Positions 46,322 to 56,051 of a stretch of DNA of 64,000 nt are shown here, piece by piece; the first letter of the stretch is position 1; every line of letters begins with the position of its first letter. The stretch comes from Pseudomonas sp. StFLB209. GTDB lineage: Bacteria > Pseudomonadota > Gammaproteobacteria > Pseudomonadales > Pseudomonadaceae. The position numbers and the translations under genes are program-made. The stretch spans positions 496,001 to 560,000 of the forward strand of contig NZ_AP014637.1 in assembly GCF_000829415.1 (NCBI RefSeq). Direction: 5' to 3'. Below the pieces are notes generated by a model. The model was not told the DNA's origin. It made no database searches and saw nothing but the letters and a program-made list of their open reading frames with translations.

Positions 46322-46353
46322 AAGCCCGATAACTGCGCATGCAGCTATCGGGC
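46322..46353 (+). terminator. Hairpin after metG
   Basis: GCCCGATA and TATCGGGC (with CTGCGCATGCAG inside) form a strong stem just after the metG stop. The expected T tract is missing; the MITE-like repeat begins 6 bases later. Confidence 0.55.
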
Positions 46354-46358
46354 GTCAG

Positions 46359-46498
46359 GGTGCCTTTAAAAACGTAGGCAAAGCAGTCAGAGCAAGGCAA
46401 AAACAGGCAAGCAAGCGCAATTTACGGGTTGTAAATGAGCATTGCGTGCCTGTCTTTTTAACGCAGCGATGACAACGCAGGTAGTTTTTAGAGGTGCC
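46359..46498. mobile_element. MITE-like repeat, long copy
   Basis: A 140-base non-coding element bounded by imperfect terminal inverted repeats: GGTGCCTTTAAAAAC on the left and GTTTTTAGAGGTGCC on the right (12 of 15 match). The interior has an arm of inverse symmetry (GCAAGCAAGCGCAATTTACG with GTAAATGAGCATTGCGTGCC). A 52-base copy with the same ends lies at 48283. It carries no ORF and is placed between metG and rnfB. Confidence 0.65.
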
Positions 46499-46539
46499 CT
46501 TTTGCCTGCCTGGTGCCCTGTTCAACGAGTAACCGCAAC

Positions 46540-47529
46540 ATGAGCCTGATTCAACGCATTGATGCCTTGCTGCCCCAGACCCAGTGCGGCAAGTGTGGCC
46601 ATCCCGGCTGCCTGCCTTATGCACAAGGTATTGCCAGCGGCGAAGCCATCAACAAGTGCCCACCCGGCGGCACTGAAACCATTGCCAGCCTGGCACAACT
46701 GCTGCGCATCCCGGCCTTGCCTCTGGACACTGAACGTGGTGCGGCACCGGCCCAGGTGGCCTTTATCCGTGAAGCCGAATGCATCGGTTGCACCAAGTGC
46801 ATCCAGGCCTGCCCGGTGGACGCTATCGTGGGTGCAGCGAAAATGATGCACACCGTGCTGGTTGACGAATGCACCGGCTGCGATCTGTGCGTAGCGCCTT
46901 GCCCGGTCGATTGCATTGACCTGCTGCCGCTGCCATCGGCCAATGTAGTGCCCATCGTCGGAGATCTGGCGTATGACGCTGCACAATTGCAGGCCCGCGA
47001 CCGCAAGCGTAATCACGCCCGTCAGCGCTATGAACAACGCACGGCACGCTTGCGCCGCGAGCAAGAACAACGTCAGGCACGCAGCCACAAGCCTCAGCCA
47101 GCGCCTGGCAGGGCAGTCGAAAGGCAAATACCGACGCCGCGCAACAATCAGCCCCAGAACGACCAGGCCCTGAAGCAGGCCAGGATCACCCTGAACTTGA
47201 GCCGAGCCCAATTGAACAGGTCTCTCAAAGCCTTTGGTCATCCGCCGATCCGTGAGCAGGCCATGCGCTTGCTGCAGATGCAGCATGAAGTCCAGGCAGC
47301 CGAGCAGGCCGTAGCAGCGCTTGAGCAAGCCCCCGCGCCCTCTCCCGCCGCCGTGCAGCCGGCCAGCAAGCCCGCCGGCGACCTCAAGCGTGCCAAGATC
47401 CAGCTGGCCATGGCCCGTGCAGCCTTGAGCAAGGCTCAGGCAAACAATGAGCCTGCATCACAGCTGGCCATGCTAAGTGTTCAATTACACAATGCCGAAC
47501 AGGCCGTCCAGGCCGCAGAACAGCCATAA
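46540..47529 (+). CDS. rnfB: RnfB-like ferredoxin protein (orphan)
   Basis: A 329-residue electron-transfer protein. An N-terminal Fe4S4 motif ([13 protein letters not shown] ... INKCPPGG) is followed by two ferredoxin clusters, [14 protein letters not shown] and [15 protein letters not shown] long Lys/Arg/Gln-rich coiled tail (residues 150-329) has repeated [24 protein letters not shown] units. The usual N-terminal membrane anchor is missing, and rnfA, C, D, G and E are absent nearby. nth follows, as at the end of complete rnf operons. Confidence 0.85.
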   Translation: MSLIQRIDALLPQTQCGKCGHPGCLPYAQGIASGEAINKCPPGGTETIASLAQLLRIPALPLDTERGAAPAQVAFIREAECIGCTKCIQACPVDAIVGAAKMMHTVLVDECTGCDLCVAPCPVDCIDLLPLPSANVVPIVGDLAYDAAQLQARDRKRNHARQRYEQRTARLRREQEQRQARSHKPQPAPGRAVERQIPTPRNNQPQNDQALKQARITLNLSRAQLNRSLKAFGHPPIREQAMRLLQMQHEVQAAEQAVAALEQAPAPSPAAVQPASKPAGDLKRAKIQLAMARAALSKAQANNEPASQLAMLSVQLHNAEQAVQAAEQP

Positions 47530-47561
47530 GGGCTCATAGAAGCCCGATCAGGAAACCGACC

Positions 47562-48200
47562 ATGAACGCCGCCAAACGCCAGGAGATCTTCCGCAGGCTC
47601 CACGAAGACAATCCTGACCCGAAAACCGAACTGGCCTACACCACCCCTTTCGAGCTGCTGATTGCCGTGATTCTCTCCGCGCAGGCGACCGATGTCAGCG
47701 TCAACAAAGCCACCGCGCGTCTGTACCCGGTAGCCAACACACCGCAGGCGATCTACGCGCTGGGCGTGGAAGGGCTGTCGGAGTACATCAAGACCATCGG
47801 CTTGTATAACAGCAAGGCGAAAAATGTCATCGAGACCTGCCGCCTGCTGGTCGAGCAGCACAACGGTGAAGTGCCACAGACCCGCGAAGCCCTCGAAGCG
47901 CTTCCGGGAGTGGGGCGCAAGACCGCGAATGTGGTGCTCAATACCGCGTTTCGGCAGATCGCCATGGCGGTGGACACGCACATTTTCCGGGTCAGTAACC
48001 GTACCGGGCTGGCACCCGGCAAGAACGTGGTCGATGTTGAGAAACAGCTACTTAAGTTCGTCCCGAAAAATTACCTGATGGATGCGCACCACTGGCTGAT
48101 CCTGCATGGCCGGTATGTCTGTGTCGCCCGCAAGCCACGCTGCGGCAGTTGCCGGATCGAAGACCTGTGCGATTTCAAGGAAAAAACCTCCGACGATTGA
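47562..48200 (+). CDS. nth: Endonuclease III
   Basis: A 212-residue DNA glycosylase/AP lyase for oxidised pyrimidines. The helix-hairpin-helix LPGVGRKTANVVL holds the catalytic Lys; the Asp is in AVDTHIFRVSNR; the Fe4S4 cluster ligands are in CVARKPRCGSCRIEDLC. It lies 32 bp after rnfB. Confidence 0.97.
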   Translation: MNAAKRQEIFRRLHEDNPDPKTELAYTTPFELLIAVILSAQATDVSVNKATARLYPVANTPQAIYALGVEGLSEYIKTIGLYNSKAKNVIETCRLLVEQHNGEVPQTREALEALPGVGRKTANVVLNTAFRQIAMAVDTHIFRVSNRTGLAPGKNVVDVEKQLLKFVPKNYLMDAHHWLILHGRYVCVARKPRCGSCRIEDLCDFKEKTSDD

Positions 48201-48282
48201 GTAATAGCTTCAACTACCGCCAGGCGATTGAAAAAATCTTTTTTACCAAGGCACGGAATGGCGATATAAGAGGCGCCAACAG

Positions 48283-48334
48283 GGTGGCTCTAAAAACGTA
48301 AACGCCCAGCCCGCAGGCAGTTTTTAGAGGTGCC
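48283..48334. mobile_element. MITE-like repeat, short copy
   Basis: Ends GGTGGCTCTAAAAAC and GTTTTTAGAGGTGCC flank only 22 bases, so this is an internally deleted version of the element at 46359-46498. It lies between nth and the PA3496-like gene. Confidence 0.6.
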
Positions 48335-48361
48335 TGATCGCCAAGCCTGGAGTCAACTTGC

Positions 48362-48550
48362 ATGAGCACCGGCAAAGAGCAACTGGATGTAGACGTAGTA
48401 GAAGACGAATTCGCCAACGAATCAGATGATGCCGAAACCCGGACTGCCGAACCCGCAAAGACCAATCTGAGCAAACGCCGCACAATCGACAACTTGCTCG
48501 AAGAGCGGCGCCTGAAACGGGAACTGGCCGACTACGACTTCGATCTCTGA
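48362..48550 (+). CDS. PA3496-family small protein
   Basis: A 62-residue acidic protein with a conserved end KRRTIDNLLEERRLKRELAD. A gene of this family follows nth in P. aeruginosa (PA3496, described as putative envelope integrity protein). It has no membrane segment or signal peptide. Confidence 0.75.
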   Translation: MSTGKEQLDVDVVEDEFANESDDAETRTAEPAKTNLSKRRTIDNLLEERRLKRELADYDFDL

Positions 48551-48569
48551 TCGGAACTGCCGTATCCCA

Positions 48570-48589
48570 AGCCTCTCTGATGAGAGGCT
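48570..48589. terminator. Perfect hairpin between convergent genes
   Basis: AGCCTCTC TGAT GAGAGGCT, a perfect 8-base stem with a 4-base loop, between the PA3496-like gene and the convergent response regulator. The T tract is short, so termination strength is uncertain. Confidence 0.6.
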
Positions 48590-48609
48590 GAGTATTGTTG
48601 CCAACCTGA

Positions 48610-49236
48610 TCACGCCAACCCGTTACGCTGCGCCAGCTCGATGAGATCGACCAGCGAATGCGCATTGAGCTTGAGCAGCAGGCGCGTTTTGTAGGTGCTG
48701 ACTGTCTTGTTGCTGAGAAACATGCTGTCGGCGATTTCCTTGTTGGTCTTGCCCCGGGCCAACTGCTGCAGCACCATCATTTCCCGCCCGGACAAGCGAT
48801 CCACCATATCCGCCTCACTGGCATTGCCCATGCTGGAGCGCACCGTGTGCAGAGCCTGGTTGGGGAAGTAGCTATAGCCAGACAATACGGCCTTGATCGC
48901 GCTAAGCAATTCAGTGAGGTCCTGCTGTTTGCAGACATAGCCCGCCGCACCGGCCTGCATGCAACGCATTGAAAAATGCCCCGGCGATTGTGAGGTCAGG
49001 ATCAGCACCTTGAACGGCAGCGCCATGGCCGACAACCGGGCAATCACCTCAAGACCGTCGAGCTTGGGAATGCCGATGTCGAGGATCACGATATCCGGCA
49101 GGTGCTCACGCGCCAGTTGCAAGGCATCTACTCCGTTGTCGGTTTCGGCGACAACCTCGTAACCATGGCGCTCCATCAGCATCCGTACAGCCAGGCGAAT
49201 GACAGGATGATCATCCACGATCAGCACTTTATTCAT
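48610..49236 (-). CDS. LuxR/NarL-family response regulator (BvgA/RocA-like)
   Basis: A 208-residue regulator. The receiver domain shows the acidic pair VDDHP, phospho-acceptor Asp in VILDIGIPKLDG and Lys in AGYVCKQQ. The HTH is LSGREMMVLQQLARGKTNKE ... LSNKTVSTYKTRLLLKL. The start MNKVLIVDDHP is at 49236. No sensor kinase is adjacent. It borders an AT-richer, gene-free kilobase that may include its targets. Confidence 0.88.
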   Translation of the reverse strand: MNKVLIVDDHPVIRLAVRMLMERHGYEVVAETDNGVDALQLAREHLPDIVILDIGIPKLDGLEVIARLSAMALPFKVLILTSQSPGHFSMRCMQAGAAGYVCKQQDLTELLSAIKAVLSGYSYFPNQALHTVRSSMGNASEADMVDRLSGREMMVLQQLARGKTNKEIADSMFLSNKTVSTYKTRLLLKLNAHSLVDLIELAQRNGLA

Positions 49237-50307
49237 GGTGCAGTCCAATTTTTGCTATTCGAATTTTCGGAGCCAGCACAATAGCCTAGTCGTTTAGTAG
49301 TTTGCATGGCGCACGCCCCATAAGACCAACACCCAAAGACCATTCCCACCCTTAGAAGAGAACTTTCCTACAAATCTTGCCATAAGCAGCTGGATTTTAA
49401 CTTCTATCACAAGTCTTCTCCTTCGCAATCCGATGCACTGACCAACCTCTCCATGCCCCATAAAAAACCATGTTGAAGGGCCGCCCATCATCGGCTTGCG
49501 AGCCTTAACTTTTCCTGTCGAGACACGTGAATCAAACAAGACACGCTTGCAAACCGCCATGTGTTTACACACCTTCACGCGATTACTTTGCTGGTTTCAG
49601 GTTTTGTACGAAAACTGCGGCATTCGGCCATGCTGCGTAAAATCCGGACCGTTGCCAACAGCCACCAATTAGCCACTAACTGCACCGTGCCATCCATGGC
49701 CAGGCAACACCAGCGCCGGGCCATTTGCCAGCGCCTTGTTTAAAACTACACGTAACCGAATGCCCTTTTCATACACATATCTATTTCAGGAGCACGACTA
49801 CACAATATTCAGAAATACCTTACAAAATTTCGCTCGACTCTTTATGAATTTCTTGTCACTCCATACAGACCAAACGCCTCAAAGCCCGCCCCGGCGGCAC
49901 CGCCAACGACGATGAGCTAACAGCATGTGCTTATCGGAATCCACCCTTAAACAGCTAAAGGGGAAATAACCTACAGCACGAACAGACGCTGCCTGGGCGC
50001 TCGTAAGACCAATACCACAGCCTCAAGCGCACGGTTCTGGAGTACAACTTTTTTACTTGCAATTCCTATTGTCAATCGTTACTTTTTTGACAAAGCACCC
50101 CTGCTTACAGCACATAAACCGTTCATTAAGACAAACAACTAACACAACCGTCTTCAATGAAAGTTATGAAACCGTGCCCACCCGACAACGTGCCTGTCAG
50201 TAGGGAATAAATGACGCACGCCGCATGGCCGCGCAGCAACAGTAAGTTTGACCTGCTGACTCTTTTTGAATGGCCATGTGTATAACCATGTTCAAAAGGA
50301 ATAGATC
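49237..50307. other. Gene-free AT-richer region (1.07 kb)
   Basis: No open frame here has both a ribosome-binding site and a protein-like sequence; a 94-codon minus-strand frame at 49294-49578 lacks both. The base composition is markedly richer in A/T than flanking core genes, with runs such as ACTTTTTTACTTGC and CGTTACTTTTTTGAC at 50045-50095. Promoters of the response regulator and the double-HTH gene must lie here. A small RNA is possible but no clear terminator was found. Confidence 0.5.
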
Positions 50308-50808
50308 ATGAACAGCAAACCCGTACCCGCTTTGTGCCTCCCCCTGTCACCCCTGGACCTGGCCGCTGCCGTTGAGGACTTCGTGGCCCAAGGGGGGGTT
50401 ATCGCCATCATCCCCCAAGGAGAAACAGCCGAACCGGTTGAAACGGTTACGCCTGAAAATCTGACCGTCACAGCGCCGGAAAAACTGCAACTGCTCAGGC
50501 TGCTGGCGGCCAAAGGTGCCGGTGTTTCATCCTTGCAGTATTCGCTTAAGATGAACAGGAAGGATATTCGTCAGTTGGCACAACAACATGACATCAAGAT
50601 CAACTTCAGCCGCCCCATACAGGCGCAGCGTAATGGGCCAGACACGCCACTTCGCGACATTGATGATGTAACGGCCGGACATGCCATGCACTATTCAAGC
50701 CTGGGCTACAGCACAGCCGAAATCGCCAGAATCCTCGGGCTAAGCGTGCGCGAGGTTCTCGACATCGGTAAAGCCTATCGCTTTGAATTCAGCAACCATC
50801 AGGTTTGA
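50308..50808 (+). CDS. Hypothetical protein with two helix-turn-helix-like segments
   Basis: A 166-residue soluble protein preceded by AAAAGGAA. Two stretches look like HTHs: LRLLAAKGAGVSSLQYSLKM (about 72-91) and HYSSLGYSTAEIARILGLSV (about 131-150). The N-terminus is an acidic, Pro-rich arm. I do not recognise a family. Followed closely by a small membrane protein gene and then an MvaT-like gene; a regulator of local genes is an inference. Confidence 0.6.
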   Translation: MNSKPVPALCLPLSPLDLAAAVEDFVAQGGVIAIIPQGETAEPVETVTPENLTVTAPEKLQLLRLLAAKGAGVSSLQYSLKMNRKDIRQLAQQHDIKINFSRPIQAQRNGPDTPLRDIDDVTAGHAMHYSSLGYSTAEIARILGLSVREVLDIGKAYRFEFSNHQV

Positions 50809-50852
50809 CCCGCGATCGCCAACAATCGGCCCTGCCGTTCAGGAGTCAAATA

Positions 50853-51095
50853 ATGTTCCTTTTTAATCGCATCATGAACCCTATTAGTGTCATCGCACTG
50901 TTCGCCGCGCTGTCAGAAGCCTCGGCGGCCACGGTATTGCCCTATCTGGACACTGACAGCCGCCAGGTTTATATCTGGTTTCTGATTGTTTTCCCCACCA
51001 CCCTGGTGGTGATGTTTTTCCTGACCTTGAATTTCAATGCCAGGGTATTGTATGCCCCCTGCAAATGCTTTTATCAGGAAGACACCCAAACCTGA
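50853..51095 (+). CDS. Small membrane protein
   Basis: An 80-residue protein with an AGGAGT site 7 bases before the ATG. Two hydrophobic segments are visible, ISVIALFAALSEASAATVLP (perhaps signal-like) and VYIWFLIVFPTTLVVMFFLT. The tail has two cysteines (APCKCFYQED). It lies 44 bp after the double-HTH gene, so they may be cotranscribed. Family not recognised. Confidence 0.55.
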   Translation: MFLFNRIMNPISVIALFAALSEASAATVLPYLDTDSRQVYIWFLIVFPTTLVVMFFLTLNFNARVLYAPCKCFYQEDTQT

Positions 51096-51384
51096 AAAAT
51101 AGCCAGACTTTAACACGCAGTAAAAACGGGACAGCGGAGGTAGGAAAGTTCAACAAACAGAGTCAGATTCCCTATACACGAGGGTAAGCCATTGAAAAAA
51201 ACCAGTGGCCATAACGGATAAGCGCAACACAGCTCATTCATGCTGAAACGCCATCTGATGTTGATTATTAAAAACCCGCTATTATTAAAATCTTTTGCGG
51301 GCGCCCTTATTTGAGAGGCTTCATGCGCACACAACCCATAGACACCGAACCTGTTTTCGCCCCCCTCATAGAGATGGAACGATC

Positions 51385-51663
51385 ATGTCTAAACTCAAAG
51401 AATTTCGTGAACTGGAACATGCCCTGAAGTTGCAACAGGAAAAACTCGACATGCTGGCGCATGACGAGCGGCTCGGACGAGAACTTGAGTTCGAGAAAAA
51501 ACTGATGTCATTGCTCAAGCGTTACCAGCTCGACCTCCGGGGCCTGCAGGATTTTATCCGCCCGGTCGAGCCGTCATCCGCACGGCTACTGCGCCAGAAG
51601 AGGACCTCCAAAAACGCAGCAAGGGCACCCAAGGGCACCCCTGTTGCCGTGCAGACAGCTTAA
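51385..51663 (+). CDS. MvaT-family protein lacking the DNA-binding domain
   Basis: A 92-residue protein. The first about 60 residues align without gaps to the N-terminal dimerisation/oligomerisation half of MvaT (MvaT family, H-NS-like): EFRELEHALKLQQEKLDML, then LGRELEFEKKLMSLLKRYQ and LDLRGLQDF. Full-length MvaT proteins are about 120 residues with a C-terminal AT-rich-DNA-binding domain. Here the protein ends after a basic linker (KRTSKNAARAPKGTP) and the sequence after the stop is not coding. It may act by mixing into MvaT oligomers, like H-NST or Ler-type antagonists. The start at 51385 follows GATGGAACGATC. Confidence 0.7.
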   Translation: MSKLKEFRELEHALKLQQEKLDMLAHDERLGRELEFEKKLMSLLKRYQLDLRGLQDFIRPVEPSSARLLRQKRTSKNAARAPKGTPVAVQTA

Positions 51664-51670
51664 AACCAGG

Positions 51671-51698
51671 GTCTGCAGCCCCGGACAGGGCTGCAGAC
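51671..51698. terminator. Perfect hairpin between mvaT-like gene and argG
   Basis: GTCTGCAGCC pairs perfectly with GGCTGCAGAC around CCGGACAG, between convergent genes. There is no T tract. Confidence 0.5.
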
Positions 51699-51704
51699 GA
51701 CCGA

Positions 51705-52922
51705 TCAGAAGAACTTGCGGTTCTTGTTGGCTGCGATGCGCATACGCAGTGCATTGAGCTTGATAAAGCCCGCCGCGTCAGCCTGGTTGTAAGCACCGCC
51801 ATCCTCTTCGAAGGTGGCGATGTTGGCGTCGAACAGCGAGTCGTCCGACTTGCGACCCGTCACGATCACGTTGCCCTTGTACAGCTTCAGGCGCACGACG
51901 CCATTCACGTGAACCTGGGAAGCATCGATCATCTGTTGCAGCATCAGACGCTCAGGGCTCCACCAGTAGCCGGTGTAGATCAGGCTGGCGTACTTCGGCA
52001 TCAGCTCGTCTTTGAGGTGCGCCACTTCACGGTCCAGGGTGATGGACTCGATGGCACGGTGGGCACGCAGCATGATGGTGCCGCCCGGAGTTTCATAGCA
52101 GCCGCGGGACTTCATGCCCACGTAGCGGTTTTCCACGATGTCCAGACGACCGATGCCGTTCTCGCCGCCGATGCGGTTCAGTTCGGCCAGAACCTGGGCT
52201 GGTGTCAGCTCCTTGCCGTCGATGGCAACGATGTCACCGCCACGGTAGGTCAGCTCGATGTAGGTCGGGGTGTCCGGGGCCGACTCTGGCGACTTGGTCC
52301 AGCGCCACATGTCTTCTTCATGCTCGGTCCAGGTGTCTTCCAGCACGCCGCCTTCATAGGAAATGTGCAGCAGGTTGGCGTCCATCGAGTACGGCGACTT
52401 CTTCTTGCCGTGACGCTCGATCGGGATCGCGTGCTTTTCGGCGTAGTCCATCAGTTTCTCGCGCGACAGCAGGTCCCACTCGCGCCATGGAGCAATCACC
52501 TTGACGCCTGGCTTGAGTGCGTAGGCACCCAGCTCGAAACGTACCTGGTCGTTGCCTTTGCCAGTCGCGCCGTGGGAGATGGCGTCAGCGCCAGTCTCGT
52601 TGGCGATCTCGATCAGGCGCTTGGCGATCAGTGGACGAGCGATGGAAGTACCCAGCAGGTACTCGCCTTCGTAGACAGTGTTGGCACGGAACATCGGGTA
52701 GACGAAATCGCGCACGAACTCTTCGCGCAGGTCGTCGATGTAGATCTCTTTAACGCCCATGGCCTGCGCTTTGGCGCGAGCCGGCTCGACCTCTTCGCCC
52801 TGGCCCAGGTCAGCGGTGAAGGTCACCACTTCGCAGTTGTAAGTATCTTGCAGCCACTTCAGGATCACCGAAGTGTCCAGGCCACCGGAATACGCCAGTA
52901 CGACCTTGTTTACGTCCGCCAT
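51705..52922 (-). CDS. argG: Argininosuccinate synthase
   Basis: Joins citrulline and aspartate with ATP, the seventh step of arginine synthesis. The 405-residue protein starts [20 protein letters not shown] with the PP-loop SGGLDTS, and has the conserved [14 protein letters not shown] and [16 protein letters not shown]. argF lies 5.5 kb downstream on the other strand. Order argG-motY-pyrC-rnt is conserved in Pseudomonas. Confidence 0.97.
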   Translation of the reverse strand: MADVNKVVLAYSGGLDTSVILKWLQDTYNCEVVTFTADLGQGEEVEPARAKAQAMGVKEIYIDDLREEFVRDFVYPMFRANTVYEGEYLLGTSIARPLIAKRLIEIANETGADAISHGATGKGNDQVRFELGAYALKPGVKVIAPWREWDLLSREKLMDYAEKHAIPIERHGKKKSPYSMDANLLHISYEGGVLEDTWTEHEEDMWRWTKSPESAPDTPTYIELTYRGGDIVAIDGKELTPAQVLAELNRIGGENGIGRLDIVENRYVGMKSRGCYETPGGTIMLRAHRAIESITLDREVAHLKDELMPKYASLIYTGYWWSPERLMLQQMIDASQVHVNGVVRLKLYKGNVIVTGRKSDDSLFDANIATFEEDGGAYNQADAAGFIKLNALRMRIAANKNRKFF

Positions 52923-53093
52923 GCCATCACTCCACCGGGTTGTACGGAAAACCGTTGATTCTACCGTTCAAACCCGCAGATTTACAGTGGCGCGACAGCT
53001 TGTGATTGCCAGGCGACAGACGTAGCACCCAGAACTGTCCGACCTGACGCCCGCCTGAAAGCCCCTTTGGCTCAACACTGTTCGATCATACCG

Positions 53094-53184
53094 GTGGGAG
53101 TCAGGTTGCTGGCGAAGACGGCAGCATATTCGCAGCAGATGCTGTGACGTTACCGGCCTCTTCGCGAGCAGGCTCGCTCCCAAC
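53094..53184. repeat. REP-type palindromic repeat pair
   Basis: GTGGGAGTCAGGTTGCTGGC ... TTCGCGAGCAGGCTCGCTCC, with the conserved centre CGCAGCAGATGCTGTGACG, in the gap between the motY stop and argG start. Confidence 0.75.
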
Positions 53185-53220
53185 GGCTGCATACCCGCTC
53201 GTGCGGGGCAAGGGCTGCGA

Positions 53221-54177
53221 TCAGGACGTTTTGGCAGCAGCCGGGGTCTTGGCGGTTGGCGCGGCAGACGCCGCTGGTGCAGCCGGCGCTGCTTCCGCAG
53301 GCGTGGCAGGTGCCGGGCGTTCGGTCGGGGCAACCCGCTCCAGCTGCACATTGACCCGCCGGTTACGGGCGCGATTGGCGTTGTTGGTGTTGGCCGCCAG
53401 CGGATAACGCTCGCCATGAAAACGCAGGGTGATCTGTTCTTCCGGCACACCATTGGCCTTCAGGTAGTCCATCACCGCCAGCGCCCGGCGCCGCGACAGG
53501 TCGCGGTTGGTCAGGCGATTGCCACTGTTGTCGGAGTGCCCGTCCAGTTCAACGTGGTTCACGGTCGGGTCGGCCTTCATGTAGGCCAGCATGTTGTCCA
53601 GGCGCGCCTTGGCCTTGGCGTCGAGCTCGATCCCGCCACCCGGAAAGCCGACCTCGGTCTGTTTGATCTGCTCGAAGTTCATCGGCAACAGCTTGGCCGT
53701 GCACGCCTGATACTCGCCAAAGGCTTCACGAAACCTTGCGGGCAACAGGCGCACTTCCATATTGCCGCCGCCATCTCGGGCATAGTGACGAATCACCGGG
53801 CTGCGGCCTTCGAGCAAGCCGTTGATCAGCCTGCCAGCCTGAGCCTGCGAAGAATTGAACGGGAATTCGCCGTTACCGACCCGCACTGCGCCCAGGTTGA
53901 TATCACCACGACCGGGTTGCCATGGCGCAGCGGCGGCCAGCAGTGTGGCTGACCCGGTGCCCATCATGTTGTAGGAAGCTTTCAGACGAAAGGTCGCCTG
54001 CTCACCGGCCTTGCGCACGAACTCACCCGCACCGAAGTCGGTGATCGGCTGGCTCAGTCGACACTCGAACTGATCGCCCTCAACCTTCCATTCAATGCTT
54101 TCCAGGCGCGTCTGGAAATTGACCGCCATCGCGGGAAGACTGGCGAACAGGCTGAGCAAGGCTAGATATTGGCGCAC
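53221..54177 (-). CDS. motY: Flagellar stator accessory protein MotY (OmpA-like)
   Basis: A 318-residue exported protein. A signal peptide (LALLSLFASLPAMA) and an N-terminal MotY domain are followed by a C-terminal OmpA peptidoglycan-binding domain (VELDGHSDNSGNRLTNRDLS, RRRALAVMDYL, NRARNRRVNVQLE), then an Ala/Pro-rich tail. The GTG start at 54177 is chosen because AGGTGGAG lies 6 bases upstream. It anchors flagellar stators to the wall. Confidence 0.88.
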   Translation of the reverse strand: MRQYLALLSLFASLPAMAVNFQTRLESIEWKVEGDQFECRLSQPITDFGAGEFVRKAGEQATFRLKASYNMMGTGSATLLAAAAPWQPGRGDINLGAVRVGNGEFPFNSSQAQAGRLINGLLEGRSPVIRHYARDGGGNMEVRLLPARFREAFGEYQACTAKLLPMNFEQIKQTEVGFPGGGIELDAKAKARLDNMLAYMKADPTVNHVELDGHSDNSGNRLTNRDLSRRRALAVMDYLKANGVPEEQITLRFHGERYPLAANTNNANRARNRRVNVQLERVAPTERPAPATPAEAAPAAPAASAAPTAKTPAAAKTS

Positions 54178-54321
54178 GGGAGGCTCCACCTAAAAATGAC
54201 GCTAAAACAGAAAATGCCTACTTGAGGGCTATCGGTAACTTCCTACAAAACTTGATAGCGAGTGCCTGAGACTGTCTTTTCCGGTAGCATTCCCGCGAGT
54301 TCGAACCGCCTGGAATCCCCC

Positions 54322-55368
54322 ATGTCCGACCGCCTGACCCTATTGCGTCCCGACGACTGGCACATTCACCTCCGTGACGGAGCTGTTTTGCCTCATACCG
54401 TCGCTGACGCCGCGCGCACGTTTGCCCGCGCGATCATCATGCCTAACCTGGTGCCGCCCGTACGCAATGCGCAGCAGGCCGATGCCTACCGCCAGCGGAT
54501 TCTCGCAGCGCGCCCCGAGGGCAGCCGTTTCGAACCGCTGATGGTGCTGTACCTCACCGACCACACCACCGCTGACGATATCCGCGCCGCCAAAGCCAGT
54601 GGCTTCGTCCACGCGGCCAAGCTGTACCCAGCCGGCGCAACCACCAACTCCGACTCCGGTGTCACCAGCCTGGACAAGATCTCTGGTGCCCTGGAAGCCA
54701 TGGCTGAGGTAGGTCTGCTGCTGCTGGTGCACGGCGAAGTGACGCGCAGCGAGATCGACGTGTTCGATCGCGAGAAGACCTTCATTGATGAACACCTGCG
54801 TAAGGTCGTCGAGCGCTATCCGACCCTTAAAGTGGTGTTCGAGCACATCACCACCGGCGACGCGGTGCAGTTCGTCAATGACGCCCCGGCCAACGTCGCG
54901 GCGACCATTACCGCCCATCACCTGCTGTATAACCGAAACCACATGCTGGTCGGCGGAATTCGTCCACATTTCTATTGCTTGCCGATCCTTAAACGCAACA
55001 CCCATCAGGTGGCGTTGCTGGATGCCGCGACCAGTGGCAGTGGCAAGTTCTTCCTTGGCACTGACTCGGCGCCGCATGCCCAGCACGCCAAGGAAAATGC
55101 CTGTGGCTGCGCCGGCTGCTACACCGCCTATGCGGCCATCGAGATGTATGCCGAGGCGTTCGAGCAGCGCAATGCGCTGGACAAGCTCGAAGGCTTTGCC
55201 AGCCTGCATGGCCCGGCGTTTTACGGTCTGCCGGCCAACCAGGACACGATTACCCTGGTCCGTGAAGAATGGACCGCCCCGACCAGCCTGCCGTTCGGTG
55301 AGCTGGCTGTCATCCCGCTGCGCGCCGGTGAAAAACTGCGCTGGCGCCTGCTGGAGAACGATGCGTGA
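54322..55368 (+). CDS. pyrC: Dihydroorotase
   Basis: A 348-residue zinc amidohydrolase of pyrimidine synthesis. The metal motif is [10 protein letters not shown]; the carboxylated Lys lies in [15 protein letters not shown]; further ligands are in [17 protein letters not shown] and LGTDSAPH. The start [12 protein letters not shown] is at 54322. The stop overlaps the GTG start of rnt. Confidence 0.96.
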   Translation: MSDRLTLLRPDDWHIHLRDGAVLPHTVADAARTFARAIIMPNLVPPVRNAQQADAYRQRILAARPEGSRFEPLMVLYLTDHTTADDIRAAKASGFVHAAKLYPAGATTNSDSGVTSLDKISGALEAMAEVGLLLLVHGEVTRSEIDVFDREKTFIDEHLRKVVERYPTLKVVFEHITTGDAVQFVNDAPANVAATITAHHLLYNRNHMLVGGIRPHFYCLPILKRNTHQVALLDAATSGSGKFFLGTDSAPHAQHAKENACGCAGCYTAYAAIEMYAEAFEQRNALDKLEGFASLHGPAFYGLPANQDTITLVREEWTAPTSLPFGELAVIPLRAGEKLRWRLLENDA

Positions 55369-56039
55369 GTGACGATCATTTCGACGACGATCTGGATGCT
55401 CCGACGGGGGGTGGTTCGCGCCACCCCATGGCCGCTCGTTTCCGCGGCTATCTGCCTGTAGTGGTCGATGTCGAAACCGGCGGTTTCAACGCCGCCACCG
55501 ATGCCCTGCTGGAAATCGCCGCGACCACCATCGGTATGGACGAAAAAGGCTTCGTGTTCCCTGAGCACACCTATTTCTTCCGTGTCGAGCCTTTCGAGGG
55601 CGCCAACATCGAAGCCGCGGCCTTGGAGTTCACCGGGATCAAGCTGGACCACCCGCTGCGCATGGCCGTCAGTGAAGAAACCGCCCTGACCGACATCTTT
55701 CGTGGGGTGCGCAAAGCGCTCAAGGCCAATGGCTGCAAGCGCGCGGTGTTGGTCGGCCACAACGCCAGTTTTGACCTGGGCTTTTTGAACGCCGCCGTGG
55801 CGCGCCTGGACATGAAGCGCAATCCGTTTCATCCGTTTTCCAGCTTCGACACCGCGACGCTGGCTGGTCTGGCTTACGGTCAAACGGTACTGGCCAAGGC
55901 TTGCCAGGCGGCCGGCATCGACTTCGATGGCCGTGAAGCCCACTCGGCACGCTACGACACGGAAAAGACCGCCGACCTGTTCTGCGGCATTGTGAACCGC
56001 TGGAAAGATATGGGCGGCTGGCACGACTACGACGACTGA
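55365..56039 (+). CDS. rnt: Ribonuclease T
   Basis: A 224-residue DEDD-type 3'-5' exoribonuclease that trims tRNA and other stable RNAs. The motifs are [21 protein letters not shown] and [14 protein letters not shown]. The GTG start overlaps the pyrC stop (GTGA). Confidence 0.95.
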   Translation: MSDDHFDDDLDAPTGGGSRHPMAARFRGYLPVVVDVETGGFNAATDALLEIAATTIGMDEKGFVFPEHTYFFRVEPFEGANIEAAALEFTGIKLDHPLRMAVSEETALTDIFRGVRKALKANGCKRAVLVGHNASFDLGFLNAAVARLDMKRNPFHPFSSFDTATLAGLAYGQTVLAKACQAAGIDFDGREAHSARYDTEKTADLFCGIVNRWKDMGGWHDYDD

Positions 56040-56051
56040 AAAGTCGCAGCC

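Noticed and set aside
49294..49578. 94-codon minus-strand frame in the gene-free kilobase
   Set aside because: No ribosome-binding site and a sequence without protein-like pattern.
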